This document shows, piece by piece, positions 28,033 through 36,430 of a stretch of 64,000 nucleotides of DNA (position 1 is its first letter; each line of letters starts with the position of its first letter). The position numbers and the translations under genes are program-made. Location: NCBI RefSeq assembly GCF_002884495.1, contig NZ_KZ614145.1, positions 2,556,423 through 2,620,422 on the forward strand, written 5' to 3'. This DNA comes from Rummeliibacillus pycnus. GTDB lineage: Bacteria > Bacillota > Bacilli > Bacillales_A > Planococcaceae. Under the pieces are notes generated by a model. The model searched no databases. It was not told the origin of the DNA and was given only the letters and a program-made list of their open reading frames with translations.

Positions 28033-28173
28033 TTAATCAGCTACGTTTTTTATTTGATTTGCTTTAAAAAAGGACATACCTATCCCGTTAGTGGCAAAAT
28101 CAAAAGTAATGACACGTGCAAAATACATAGCAGTATCTAGATTTACACATGTCTCCATAGCTGAATTTTTCAT
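28033..28173 (-). CDS. 46-codon leader peptide of the ABC-F gene
   Basis: ATG at 28173 preceded by a strong GGAGGTG, stop TAA at 28035-28033. The peptide begins MKNSAMETCVNLDTAMYF and ends KNVAD. It is not similar to anything I recognise. Position (immediately before an antiterminator/terminator pair and the ABC-F gene) suggests a cis-acting regulatory ORF whose translation senses ribosome-targeting drugs. It could instead be an independent small protein. Confidence 0.6.
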   Translation of the reverse strand: MKNSAMETCVNLDTAMYFARVITFDFATNGIGMSFFKANQIKNVAD

Positions 28174-28182
28174 TCTTTTCAC

Positions 28183-28405
28183 CTCCGTTCAATATAATTA
28201 AATATAGCTTAACACATTTTGATTATTTAGAAAACTAAAAAATTTCTTATATTATGGATTGCTTCAATTATTGTGTTTGTGAATGGAGATGGATAGAAAT
28301 CGCTCCCTTTTCGCGTACAACAAGAAAGCCTCCTTGCTCATTTGTTCTAGGGTGCAGAAAAAATGTTTAAATGCAACTATTAGAAGTAGTAATCTGCATT
28401 CTGTA
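28183..28405. other. Intergenic region upstream of the leader
   Basis: AT-rich sequence expected to contain the leader/ABC-F promoter, but no convincing -35/-10 pair stands out. No other gene seen. Confidence 0.4.
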
Positions 28406-28582
28406 TGATGTGGAATTAGCTTCGCAGAGTGGGCGAACTGACGAGCCTCCTCGGGGCAATAGGATGTTGGTCACGGAGTCGTTGCCACAGGACGTGGCGT
28501 TCTTAGACTCCGTTCCTTAATCATTTCTGCGGGGTCTCGTCTAGTCCGTTTTCCCACAGGAGTCTTCGCTAATTCCACATCA
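28406..28582. repeat. Long imperfect palindromic intergenic repeat
   Basis: Ends in perfect 15-bp inverted arms (TGATGTGGAATTAGC at 28406-28420 and its complement at 28568-28582). The GC-rich interior contains CTGCGGGGTCT and CCACAGGAGTCTTCGCT, similar in arrangement to the element at 36231-36349. It looks like the dispersed Bacillaceae intergenic repeat class rather than a gene. Confidence 0.65.
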
Positions 28583-28830
28583 ACAAAGATAGCATATAAA
28601 AATCTTTATTATAAATTTTCATCTATTTATTTTTACCTTTTCCAGCGTCTTACTTATTCCTCTCTGAGGTCTTTCTTAATTGTTTTCCTCAAGAGCCACA
28701 CAACTTCTACCATATCTAATTTTCGTATCACTTTCAGACAGTGGCAACTTTAAGTTATTCTCTTCAAGATACCAACCTTATAGTTGATTGCGAATCTATA
28801 AACTCAATAACCAAATTTTAATAAGCAATT
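28583..28830. other. Intergenic region, nothing recognised
   Basis: About 250 bases of AT-rich sequence between the palindromic repeat and the FMN reductase terminator; no ORF with a ribosome site. Confidence 0.4.
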
Positions 28831-28881
28831 AAAAGGACTGTCTTGGGTCATCGTTTTTCTCCGACTACTTAGACAGCCCTT
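28831..28881 (-). terminator. Terminator of the FMN reductase gene
   Basis: Minus-strand AAGGGCTGTCT and AGACAGTCCTTTT form an imperfect stem with a long loop. Confidence 0.7.
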
Positions 28882-28888
28882 CTATCTG

Positions 28889-29452
28889 TTAATGTTGATC
28901 AATTGTTTCTTTCGGTAGGTCTTTGCTTAGTTCACAATATTTAACGAATACACGTGCCATTTCACGAAGACGTTCGTGAACATTTTCATCAATAATTTTA
29001 TTGTCTTTGTCAAAATGACTAGCATGTGTATAAACGTAGTTAGGTGTTACTAATGCACGGAAATAATCAAGAATTGGTTTTAATTGATTTTCTACTACTA
29101 AATGGTGTTGATATGTTCCACCATTTGCTACGATTGATACTGGTTTATATCTCAATGCTTTAGGATGAAGGAAGTCAAATGTATTTTTTAAAACACCTGG
29201 AATAGATCCTTGGAAAATAGGTGTTGCTAAAATATAGCCATCCGCTTCTTCTATTGTTTTGACTAATTTCTTCATATCATCATTGTATTGATCGAATGGG
29301 CGACCATCTACAAATTGATGTTCAAAATCAGCAAGATGTAATTGAGTAACTTCTAATTTCCCATCAAATTCTTTTATATATTGTTCAACTTGCTCTAAAA
29401 TAGCACCCGTTTTGCGACCAATAATAGTGCCATCAACAAGTAAAATCTTCAT
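28889..29452 (-). CDS. NADPH-dependent FMN reductase family protein
   Basis: A 187-residue flavodoxin-fold protein. The N-terminal strand MKILLVDGTIIGRKTGAI forms the FMN phosphate loop, and ATPIFQGSIPGVLKNTFDFL (near residue 76) is the hallmark flavin-binding segment of the NADPH-dependent FMN reductase/azoreductase family. It likely reduces flavin or small acceptors. Stand-alone gene with GGAGGT upstream and its own terminator. Physiological substrate unknown. Confidence 0.85.
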   Translation of the reverse strand: MKILLVDGTIIGRKTGAILEQVEQYIKEFDGKLEVTQLHLADFEHQFVDGRPFDQYNDDMKKLVKTIEEADGYILATPIFQGSIPGVLKNTFDFLHPKALRYKPVSIVANGGTYQHHLVVENQLKPILDYFRALVTPNYVYTHASHFDKDNKIIDENVHERLREMARVFVKYCELSKDLPKETIDQH

Positions 29453-29682
29453 TAGGTGTTACCTCCAATTCAAAATTCCTAAAGTTATTGTAACAAATGC
29501 AACAGCCTTTCATAAGGTGATATGCTTAAAATAATAATAAATCAGTCTTTTGACGGAAACGTAAAATCTACTTTCACACTACTTTCTTGAATTCAAAGTT
29601 CCTTTAGATTAACCACGATTTTATACATATTACTCCTCTTAATCCCATAAATTGAAAATAGCAGCGGAAAGGATGGAGATGT

Positions 29683-30759
29683 ATGAAATATCAACATACT
29701 GAGCAAACAACTAAAAAGACCGTTTTAGTAGGAGCAGTGACTCCTTGTCATAATCTTTACCCGATCGAAAGAATCGTTACACTCTCTGCAATGTTTGATC
29801 GACAACAGATTCAACTATTAGTTCATCATGATGAATATGCAATTGATTATTTAATTCAAAAGGGATTTGACCCAATTGTCTATAAAAATGACAAGCAATT
29901 AGTTGCTGAAATCACTAAGCTCTCCCCTAATTTACTAATTCATGATGTAGGAAGCACGGAATTACCTTTGATCGACCACTTAAAGACATTTATACCAACC
30001 ATACTTCACTTTGATGATTTTGGAGAAGGTGGAACAGCTGCAGATTGTGTTTTTCATACGTTGTATCAGGAAAAACGCGAAAAATTACTGCCACATTATT
30101 TAGTGGGTCCCTCTTCTTATGTTGTACCCAAGCAACTGCAGGCCATTCATAAAAAGACAGATGAATTAGATGATAAACCACATATTGTTGTAGCAATAGA
30201 AGGTATGGATGCTGATAATACAAGTTACCGTATTTTACGCCATTTATTACAATTACAAATTCCTATTAAAATCTCAGTTATTGTTCAATCCAGCTATGCT
30301 CATGATGTAGACGAACTTAAATTAATGGCGCTTAGCCGAAAGAACATCAAAATTATCCAAAAGGATAATGCCCTCTATGAACTTTTAGGAGAGGCAGATA
30401 TTGTAGTTTGTGGCGCAAAATATACTCCCTATAAAGTTGCAACTATTGGGATTCCATGTATTGTAGTTTGCCAAGATGAAATTGAAATGCAGCATATTTT
30501 CCCAACCGAGGCAAATGGTTTTATAAACTTAGGGTTAGGTAAAAAACTGAAACAATCTCTTTTACAAAATGCAGTGATGGAATTTCTTTTACACGATGCA
30601 AGACGCGAACATGCTATACGAAAACAGTTAAATATCGATTTAAACCGAAATAATCAGTATATACAATCATTATTAAAAAGCTTCATATCAAGTCATACAA
30701 AATCAACTGCTTTTTTAATAGAAGAGCAAGCCAAGAAAACAAGTGGTATGATACAATAA
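29683..30759 (+). CDS. PseG/SpsG-like nucleotide-sugar protein
   Basis: A 358-residue soluble protein with a two-domain, glycosyltransferase-B-like layout. HFDDFGEGGTAADCVFHTLY (near residue 108) resembles the DDF...AD.V.N segment of PseG/SpsG proteins, and the C-terminal domain has a motif like ADIVVCGAKYTPYKVATIGIPCIVV (near residue 244), comparable to their G..T.yE.a.lG.P.i. PseG removes UDP from a pseudaminic-acid precursor; SpsG is a spore-coat polysaccharide homologue. The exact reaction here is not determined. No other sugar genes are adjacent. Confidence 0.6.
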   Translation: MKYQHTEQTTKKTVLVGAVTPCHNLYPIERIVTLSAMFDRQQIQLLVHHDEYAIDYLIQKGFDPIVYKNDKQLVAEITKLSPNLLIHDVGSTELPLIDHLKTFIPTILHFDDFGEGGTAADCVFHTLYQEKREKLLPHYLVGPSSYVVPKQLQAIHKKTDELDDKPHIVVAIEGMDADNTSYRILRHLLQLQIPIKISVIVQSSYAHDVDELKLMALSRKNIKIIQKDNALYELLGEADIVVCGAKYTPYKVATIGIPCIVVCQDEIEMQHIFPTEANGFINLGLGKKLKQSLLQNAVMEFLLHDARREHAIRKQLNIDLNRNNQYIQSLLKSFISSHTKSTAFLIEEQAKKTSGMIQ

Positions 30760-30815
30760 CAACAAATGAGTGAACTTAACACACGATAACTTAAACTTTA
30801 TAAAGGAGCATTGTC

Positions 30816-31007
30816 ATGCCAACAAAAGATGAATTACTTTATCAAATCGCAGAACTTAAAAGTGACTACATTCGTCAACAAGGTGATATTGAAAAACTAG
30901 AATCTACAGGATATCCTGAACTAATCGAAAAAGCAGAAAAACGTCTATCAGACATGGAAAAACAGCTTGCAGAACTTAACAAGCAACTAGAAGCTTGTGA
31001 ATCCTAA
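30816..31007 (+). CDS. SE1832-family small protein
   Basis: 63 residues after AAAGGAGC. It is almost wholly helical (ELLYQIAELKSDYIRQQGDI, then a Lys/Glu-rich coiled-coil) and matches the small SE1832 family of Firmicutes. Function unknown. A strong terminator overlaps its stop codon region. Confidence 0.75.
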   Translation: MPTKDELLYQIAELKSDYIRQQGDIEKLESTGYPELIEKAEKRLSDMEKQLAELNKQLEACES

Positions 31008-31037
31008 AAGCGCCTGCTTATTATTAGGCGCTTTTTT
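31007..31037 (+). terminator. Terminator of the SE1832-family gene
   Basis: AAAAGCGCCT / AGGCGCTTTTTT stem with T-run, starting at the last base of the stop codon. Confidence 0.9.
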
Positions 31038-31159
31038 GTTGTGCTAAGAGAATTACTTTATAACGATTCAATCATTCCAATAAGATACTATTCACAAAAC
31101 AAAACATACTACTACCTATGCAGATTCTCCATGCATGGATACGGAGGACCCTATTACAC

Positions 31160-32722
31160 ATGAGTATATTAACAGTTGAAAAATTAGGCCATACCTTTGG
31201 CGATCGTACCCTTTTTAAAGATGTTTCTTTTCGTATTGTAGAAGGCGAACATGTTGGGCTAGTTGGCGCAAATGGTGTCGGTAAATCGACATTAATGCAT
31301 ATTCTTACAGGTGAGTTAATCCACGATGCTGGACGTGTTGAATGGCTACCAGGTACACACTATGGTTACTTAGATCAACACGCTGTACTTACACCAGGTA
31401 GAACAATGCGTGATACATTACGCGATGCTTTCTTACCTCTCTATAAAAAAGAAGAAGAGTTAAATGCAATCACAAATAAAATGGCCGATGCAACACCTGA
31501 AGAATTAGAAGATCTTCTTGAACAAATGGCCGTTATTCAAGATGCACTAGATGCTGGAGATTTTTATACTTTAGATATGAAAATCGAAGAAGTTGCACGT
31601 GGTCTTGGACTTGATGCTATTGGCTTAGATCGTGACGTTACTGCCCTATCCGGTGGTCAACGAACAAAATTATTATTAGCAAAACTACTTTTGGAAAAAC
31701 CAAAAGTATTGCTACTAGACGAGCCAACAAACTATTTAGATGAAGAGCATATCACTTGGTTAAGCAATTACTTAAAAGATTATCCACATGCCTTCTTATT
31801 AATTTCGCATGATACTGAATTTATGAATGGTGTAGTTGATGTTATTTTCCATTTGGAATTTTCAAAACTAACTCGCTACACAGCAACTTACGAAAAATTC
31901 CTAGAACTTGCGGAAATCAATAAACGCCAACACATCGATGCGTATGAAAAACAACAAGATTTTATTAAAAAACAAGAAACATTTATCGCAAAAAACAAAG
32001 CCCGATTCTCAACAACGGGTCGTGCAAAATCTCGTCAAAAACAATTAGATCGTATGGAGCGTATTGACCGTCCAGAAACAGCTGCAAAACCACAATTCTC
32101 ATTCAAAGAATCACGTAGCTCAAGTCGCTATGTCGTAGAAGCTGAGAACTTACTAATTGGTTATGACAAGGATAAACCACTACTTCCACCACTTACTTTC
32201 CAAATTGAACGTGGCGAAAAAGTTGCACTCGTTGGGATGAACGGAGTTGGTAAATCTACATTATTAAAAACAATGCTAGGTAAAATCCCTGCACTGGGTG
32301 GTAAAGTTGAACGCGGTGACTTCTTGTTCCCTTCTTACTTTGAACAAGAGGTAAAAGCCGGTTCCATCACCCCTATCGAAGATGTATGGAATGCGTTCCC
32401 TTCATTAGAACAAGCAACTGTTCGTGCATTACTAGCTAAAACCGGATTGAAAAATGAGCATATCTCCCGCCCATTAAATCAACTAAGTGGTGGAGAACAA
32501 GCAAAAGTTCGTTTATGTAAATTAATGATGGAAGAAAGTAACTGGATGCTATTTGATGAACCGACAAACCACTTGGATGTCGATGCAAAAAATGAGCTAA
32601 AACGTGCGATGAAAGAATACAAAGGAACCATTGTATTAGTCAGCCACGAACCTGAATTCTATGATGGCCTTGTCACAAAAGTATGGAATGTTGCAGAATG
32701 GTTCGCTCAAGGACATCAATAA
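31160..32722 (+). CDS. ABC-F family ATPase (YfmM-like)
   Basis: About 520 residues, two ABC domains. Walker A GANGVGKST (near residue 38) and GMNGVGKST (near 360); signatures LSGGQRTKL and LSGGEQAKV; Walker B LLDEPTNYLD and LFDEPTNHLD. The linker (EKQQDFIKKQETFIAKNKAR region) is the ABC-F inter-domain arm. Length and layout resemble Bacillus YfmM. It acts on the ribosome, role not determined. The chosen start ATG 31160 follows GGAGG at about 11 bases; an in-frame ATG at 31118 lacks a site. Confidence 0.88.
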   Translation: MSILTVEKLGHTFGDRTLFKDVSFRIVEGEHVGLVGANGVGKSTLMHILTGELIHDAGRVEWLPGTHYGYLDQHAVLTPGRTMRDTLRDAFLPLYKKEEELNAITNKMADATPEELEDLLEQMAVIQDALDAGDFYTLDMKIEEVARGLGLDAIGLDRDVTALSGGQRTKLLLAKLLLEKPKVLLLDEPTNYLDEEHITWLSNYLKDYPHAFLLISHDTEFMNGVVDVIFHLEFSKLTRYTATYEKFLELAEINKRQHIDAYEKQQDFIKKQETFIAKNKARFSTTGRAKSRQKQLDRMERIDRPETAAKPQFSFKESRSSSRYVVEAENLLIGYDKDKPLLPPLTFQIERGEKVALVGMNGVGKSTLLKTMLGKIPALGGKVERGDFLFPSYFEQEVKAGSITPIEDVWNAFPSLEQATVRALLAKTGLKNEHISRPLNQLSGGEQAKVRLCKLMMEESNWMLFDEPTNHLDVDAKNELKRAMKEYKGTIVLVSHEPEFYDGLVTKVWNVAEWFAQGHQ

Positions 32723-32792
32723 TAATTTTTTTATTATAAAGAAGTTGAATTCATTTCATAATGTAAAATTCATCCAATTCAAATTTTATTAC

Positions 32793-32830
32793 AAAAAACG
32801 GTGTGTTGTGAAACGCACTGTTTTTGTTTT
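32793..32830 (+). terminator. Terminator of the second ABC-F gene
   Basis: AAAACGGTGTG / GCACTGTTTTT imperfect stem followed by T-rich sequence. Confidence 0.7.
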
Positions 32831-33085
32831 GCTTTAAATATTCTTTTCTTCTGAACAGCAAGCTTCTTTCCCTACCTTTACAGCTTTATCAAAGTAAACC
32901 CTCAAAGGTCAAATAATTACCTGAATTTTAACAAACAAAATCTCTTATCCTTAGTTGATTTCACCCAAGTATATATAGATAGTATGACTTTCTTTTCTAA
33001 TATGGACTTAATAGTTTTGGCATTTTTCTTAATTTTTATACCCTTTCGCTTGAAAGTGTATAATTATTCATGATACAAAAAGTAT
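32831..33085. other. Intergenic region upstream of the YitT gene
   Basis: AT-rich, no gene. A TTGAAA at about 33051 followed 17 bases later by ATACAA may be the promoter of the YitT-family gene. Confidence 0.35.
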
Positions 33086-33100
33086 AAGGACGGTGGTTTT

Positions 33101-33988
33101 ATGGGTAACAATGACAATTCAGATGGTATAACAAAAAAGAAAGGAAAACATAAAAGAATCTTAATTCGTTTTGCATTAATTACTTTTGGTGCTTTAATCA
33201 TGGCAGTTGGTCTTGAAAAAGTGCTTATCCCCAATCATTTAATCGACGGCGGTGTTACGGGTATTGCTATGATGGCATCTCATATAACAGGCATGTCACT
33301 TGGTCTATTCCTCTTTTTATTCAACATCCCATTTCTCTATTTAGGGTATAAACAAATTGGTAAAAGTTTCGCTATTTCTGTAGCTTATGGCATTATTGTT
33401 TTATCACTTGCCACATCTTTCATACCACATGGACAAGCATTTACAAATGATACGCTTCTTGCTACTGTTCTTGGTGGCATTATGCTTGGTATAGGTGTAG
33501 GAATTGCTATTCGTGCAGGGGGCTGCTTAGATGGTAGTGAAACGCTAGCCATTATGTTTAACAAAAAGCTTCCCTTCTCCGTTGGACAAATTATTTTGTT
33601 CATGAATCTATTTATTTTAGGTAGTGCCGGATTTATTTTCGGTCTTGACCGTGCTATGTATTCACTAATTGCATACTTTATCGCTTTTAAAACTATCGAC
33701 CTTGTTTCTGAAGGCTTTAACCAAACAAAATCAATTTGGATTATCAGCGATCAAGCAGATGAAATTGGTGAAGCCATCATGGATCGTTTAGGTCGAGGCA
33801 TCACTTATCTTAATGGTAGGGGTGGCTATACGAAAGACGAAAAGCAAGTCATCTTCTGTGTAATCAGCCGACTTGAAGAAGCCAAGTTAAAATCAATCGT
33901 AGAAGACGTTGATCCCTCTGCTTTCTTGGCATTTAGTAATATGTCTGAAATTCAGGGCGGAAATTTTAAGAAAAAAGATATTCACTAA
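33101..33988 (+). CDS. YitT-family membrane protein (DUF161/DUF2179)
   Basis: A 295-residue protein: five hydrophobic segments over residues ~20-200 and a C-terminal soluble DUF2179 domain (DRLGRGITYLNGRGGYTKDEKQVI, near residue 228). The loop NHLIDGGVTGIAMM near residue 45 and CLDGSETLAI near 148 are family hallmarks. The transported substrate, if any, is unknown. It starts after AAGGACGGTGG. Confidence 0.85.
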   Translation: MGNNDNSDGITKKKGKHKRILIRFALITFGALIMAVGLEKVLIPNHLIDGGVTGIAMMASHITGMSLGLFLFLFNIPFLYLGYKQIGKSFAISVAYGIIVLSLATSFIPHGQAFTNDTLLATVLGGIMLGIGVGIAIRAGGCLDGSETLAIMFNKKLPFSVGQIILFMNLFILGSAGFIFGLDRAMYSLIAYFIAFKTIDLVSEGFNQTKSIWIISDQADEIGEAIMDRLGRGITYLNGRGGYTKDEKQVIFCVISRLEEAKLKSIVEDVDPSAFLAFSNMSEIQGGNFKKKDIH

Positions 33989-34002
33989 TTATTTTCGTGC
34001 CA

Positions 34003-34036
34003 TCACTGTATCAATTTTGTACAGTGGTGTTTTTTA
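34003..34036 (+). terminator. Terminator of the YitT-family gene
   Basis: ATCACTGTA / TACAGTGGTG stem followed by TTTTTT. Confidence 0.85.
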
Positions 34037-34283
34037 ATTCGCAAAATTTGCAGACACTAAGAGTGAATAATAAATGATTAAAAGAACTTTTTTAAACTAA
34101 ATGGGTAGAACAATATGATCTGATAATCGTTCCATATAGAGAGACTTTTTTATAGTTCAAGCAGATTATTTATCTCCAAATTTTTAGAATTCAATTAAAT
34201 AGAATTTGACCAATACAAATTTGAACTTTTCGTGAATTTGCTCGTTTTTTTGCAAATTCGACTCATTTTCTCACCAATCTCCA
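34037..34283. other. Intergenic region, nothing recognised
   Basis: About 250 bases of AT-rich sequence before the spx-like promoter. A GAATTTGCTCG / GCAAATTC imperfect inverted repeat lies near 34233-34260; no gene seen. Confidence 0.4.
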
Positions 34284-34314
34284 TTGACTTATAAATATCT
34301 TACTGATAAGATAT
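34284..34314 (+). promoter_or_regulatory. Promoter with overlapping palindromic operator
   Basis: TTGACT (34284-34289), 17-bp spacer, TAAGAT (34307-34312). A perfect palindrome ATATCTTActgaTAAGATAT spans 34295-34314, covering the -10 box. This is the usual arrangement for repression by a MarR-type dimer, and a MarR gene is the second gene of the operon. Confidence 0.75.
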
Positions 34315-34348
34315 AAATATAATAAAACTACAGAAAGTAGGAATCTAT

Positions 34349-34753
34349 ATGACTGTTACCATTTATACTCAAACAAGCTGTACCTCATCTAAAAAGGCTT
34401 TACAATGGTTAAGAGATAATAATATTACTTACAAAGAAAAACGAATTACTTCTGAAACGTTAACACTTCCTGAGTTTAAACGTATTTTAAGTATGACTGA
34501 AGATGGTACTGATGAAATCATTTCCAAAAACTCAAAAGATTTCAAAAACTTAAAATGTGATATTGAACAATTATCCATTCAAGAACTTTATGATATTGTG
34601 AAAGAGCATCCTAAAATGTTACGTAGTCCAATACTTTTAGATGAAAAACGCCTACAAGTTGGCTATAACGAAATGGATATTCGTCGTTTTATCCCTCGTA
34701 AAGTTCGTGCATATGAATTGTATGAAATGCAACGATTATCTTATGAAAGCTAA
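34349..34753 (+). CDS. Spx/ArsC-family regulator with CxxS motif
   Basis: A 134-residue Spx paralogue. Conserved Spx elements are seen: SMTEDGTDEIIS with the Gly (residue 53) that contacts the RNA polymerase alpha subunit, LLDEKRLQVGYNE (near 96) and IRRFIPRKVR (111-120). The redox switch is altered: C11-T-S-S14 in place of CxxC. An isolated Cys70 exists. It is therefore unlikely to be activated by the normal intramolecular disulfide. Co-transcribed with the downstream marR gene (25 bases apart). The main spx gene would be elsewhere. Confidence 0.88.
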   Translation: MTVTIYTQTSCTSSKKALQWLRDNNITYKEKRITSETLTLPEFKRILSMTEDGTDEIISKNSKDFKNLKCDIEQLSIQELYDIVKEHPKMLRSPILLDEKRLQVGYNEMDIRRFIPRKVRAYELYEMQRLSYES

Positions 34754-34777
34754 TGATACATTTTGGAGATGAAAATT

Positions 34778-35203
34778 ATGAATGAAACAAGAAGAGAAAG
34801 TATTGCTTCCCTTTTTGAAATTGTTTCTTCTTTAGAGAGAAAATGGGCAAATGAGTGGAATAGTCACAATACCATGGGATTGTCAAAAACCCATATCTTT
34901 ATACTCGATTTACTCCATGGTGAAGGACCTATGCGCCCTTCAGCTTTGGCTGAAAGACTTCACGTTACTACAGGTGGTGTTACTGTACTCACTACTAAGC
35001 TGATTAAAGCAGGTTATATTATTAAAACTCAAAATCCAACTGATCGCCGTGCCTCACAGCTTGAGATTACTGAAGCAGGTCATGAACTTTTAGTAACTGC
35101 TCACGAACATATTACAAATATTGTAGACCGTATGTTTGGAATGCTCACTGAAGAAGAAATTCATTCTTTAAGAACTATCTTCTCAAAGTGCTTATTAGGT
35201 TAA
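34778..35203 (+). CDS. MarR-family transcriptional regulator
   Basis: About 141 residues. The winged helix-turn-helix is visible: RPSALAERLHVTTGGVTVLTTKLIKAGYI then the wing NPTDRRASQLEITEAG. The start ATG 34778 follows TTGGAGATG; an upstream TTG at 34763 would overlap that site. As second gene of the spx-like operon it probably represses its own promoter at the palindrome 34295-34314 (inference). The sensed signal is unknown. Confidence 0.9.
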   Translation: MNETRRESIASLFEIVSSLERKWANEWNSHNTMGLSKTHIFILDLLHGEGPMRPSALAERLHVTTGGVTVLTTKLIKAGYIIKTQNPTDRRASQLEITEAGHELLVTAHEHITNIVDRMFGMLTEEEIHSLRTIFSKCLLG

Positions 35204-35261
35204 ATTGTAGAAGGATCCATATCATGTAACCCAAATGCTTTTCTAAGAAAAATCACAATAT

Positions 35262-35297
35262 AAAAAACGTTGCTCTCCTTTGAGGGCAACGTTTTTG
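35262..35297. terminator. Bidirectional terminator
   Basis: Stem AAAAACGTTGC / GCAACGTTTTT between the marR gene and the convergent sigma-factor gene. Confidence 0.9.
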
Positions 35298-35362
35298 TTT
35301 CTTATTCATAGCCAACAACCTCTGACTAGATTGTATGATGCCCTGATAAGGTTGTGGGCTTA

Positions 35363-35911
35363 TTATGCTGGTAAAACTACTTCTGCAGATGTTGCATCAG
35401 ACATCATGATGTCTTTTAAACGTTGTTTTGCGCGAAATAATCGAGATTTAACGGTACCAATCGACACTTTCATTAACTCTGCAATTTCTACTAAAGAGTA
35501 TTGATTTACGTAGAAATATAAAAGTGTATTTCGATAAATACTATCTAATTGATTAATTTTCTCTTGTACAATTTCAGAAATAACTTCTTGTTCAACTACT
35601 GCTTCAGTTGATGGATCATTATTGGGAACCAAATCTAATACTGGTACGTCTAATGTTTCAGGTTGACTCATCATGTACTTACTACGACGAACATTTTTAC
35701 GATAACGGTCGCGGAAAGTATTCATACAAATAGTTGTTAACCAAGCTTTTACGTGTTCTACTTCAGCAACATAAGATTCGTAGCGAACAACCTTTACCCA
35801 AACTTCTTGCATAAGGTCTTCTGCTTCAGATTTGTTGCGCGTTAATTTTAAACATAAGTGATATATATAACGATTGTATTCTTCATAAACATTTTCAAGT
35901 GTAATATTCAT
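35363..35911 (-). CDS. ECF-type RNA polymerase sigma factor
   Basis: About 182 residues. Region 2 is seen in LTRNKSEAEDLMQEVWVKV and HVKAWLTTICMNTFRDRYRK, region 4 in YSLVEIAELMKVSIGTVKSRLFRAKQRLKD. The start ATG 35911 follows GGAGGATA; an upstream in-frame ATG (35932) lacks a site. No anti-sigma gene is adjacent on either side, so its control is not evident from context. It resembles Bacillus SigW/SigV-type stress sigma factors in organisation only. Confidence 0.9.
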   Translation of the reverse strand: MNITLENVYEEYNRYIYHLCLKLTRNKSEAEDLMQEVWVKVVRYESYVAEVEHVKAWLTTICMNTFRDRYRKNVRRSKYMMSQPETLDVPVLDLVPNNDPSTEAVVEQEVISEIVQEKINQLDSIYRNTLLYFYVNQYSLVEIAELMKVSIGTVKSRLFRAKQRLKDIMMSDATSAEVVLPA

Positions 35912-35932
35912 TTTAAATATCCTCCGGTTCAA

Positions 35933-36230
35933 TGTCTTGCTTTGTTAAACTTATTTTCGCAAAACCCAACCTTTCTCTCTATCGGATTAACTTTCAATTT
36001 CATTACATTCATGTAAGGTTTGTGTGAAAAGTATGTAATGAGCCGCTTTGAAACGTTGTAATATCTAATTTTTTGAACATTACACCTCAATAAATTCAAC
36101 CAATTATTAAAGTTTTTTTATTTTTGATACAATTAAAATCTTTTAAATTTGAATCAATTTTATATATCCATTTTCGAATTTTAAATATGAACATCTTAAC
36201 ACATTAACTTTTAAATATTTGGATTTGGAT
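35933..36230. other. Sigma-factor upstream region
   Basis: AT-rich, no gene. TTACAT-tc-ATGTAA, a 6-bp inverted repeat, lies at about 36003-36016. No clear ECF-type promoter (TGAAAC...CGTC) was found. Confidence 0.35.
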
Positions 36231-36349
36231 GTTCCGCTACAGACGGCGCTTTCCACGGGCTTGGCTTCAATCTCCTCGTCACTACGTTCCTGCGGGGCTT
36301 TCAGCTCAAGCTTTTCCCGTAGGAGTCGCCGTCTTTCGCTCCACAATGA
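36231..36349. repeat. Bacillaceae-type intergenic repeat
   Basis: GC-rich island in AT-rich DNA: begins GTTCCGCTACAGACGGCG, contains CTCCTCGTCACTACGTTCC, CTGCGGGGCTTTCAGCTC and TCCCGTAGGAGTCGCCG, and ends TCTTTCGCTCCACAATGAAC. AGACGGCG and CGCCGTCT form inverted arms. Related in layout to 28406-28582. Confidence 0.7.
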
Positions 36350-36430
36350 ACAAAACTGTATATATATATTAAAGTTCGTATATTTTATATGGATTTTGAA
36401 TTATGAAATTGATTCATTTATATGTTTATG

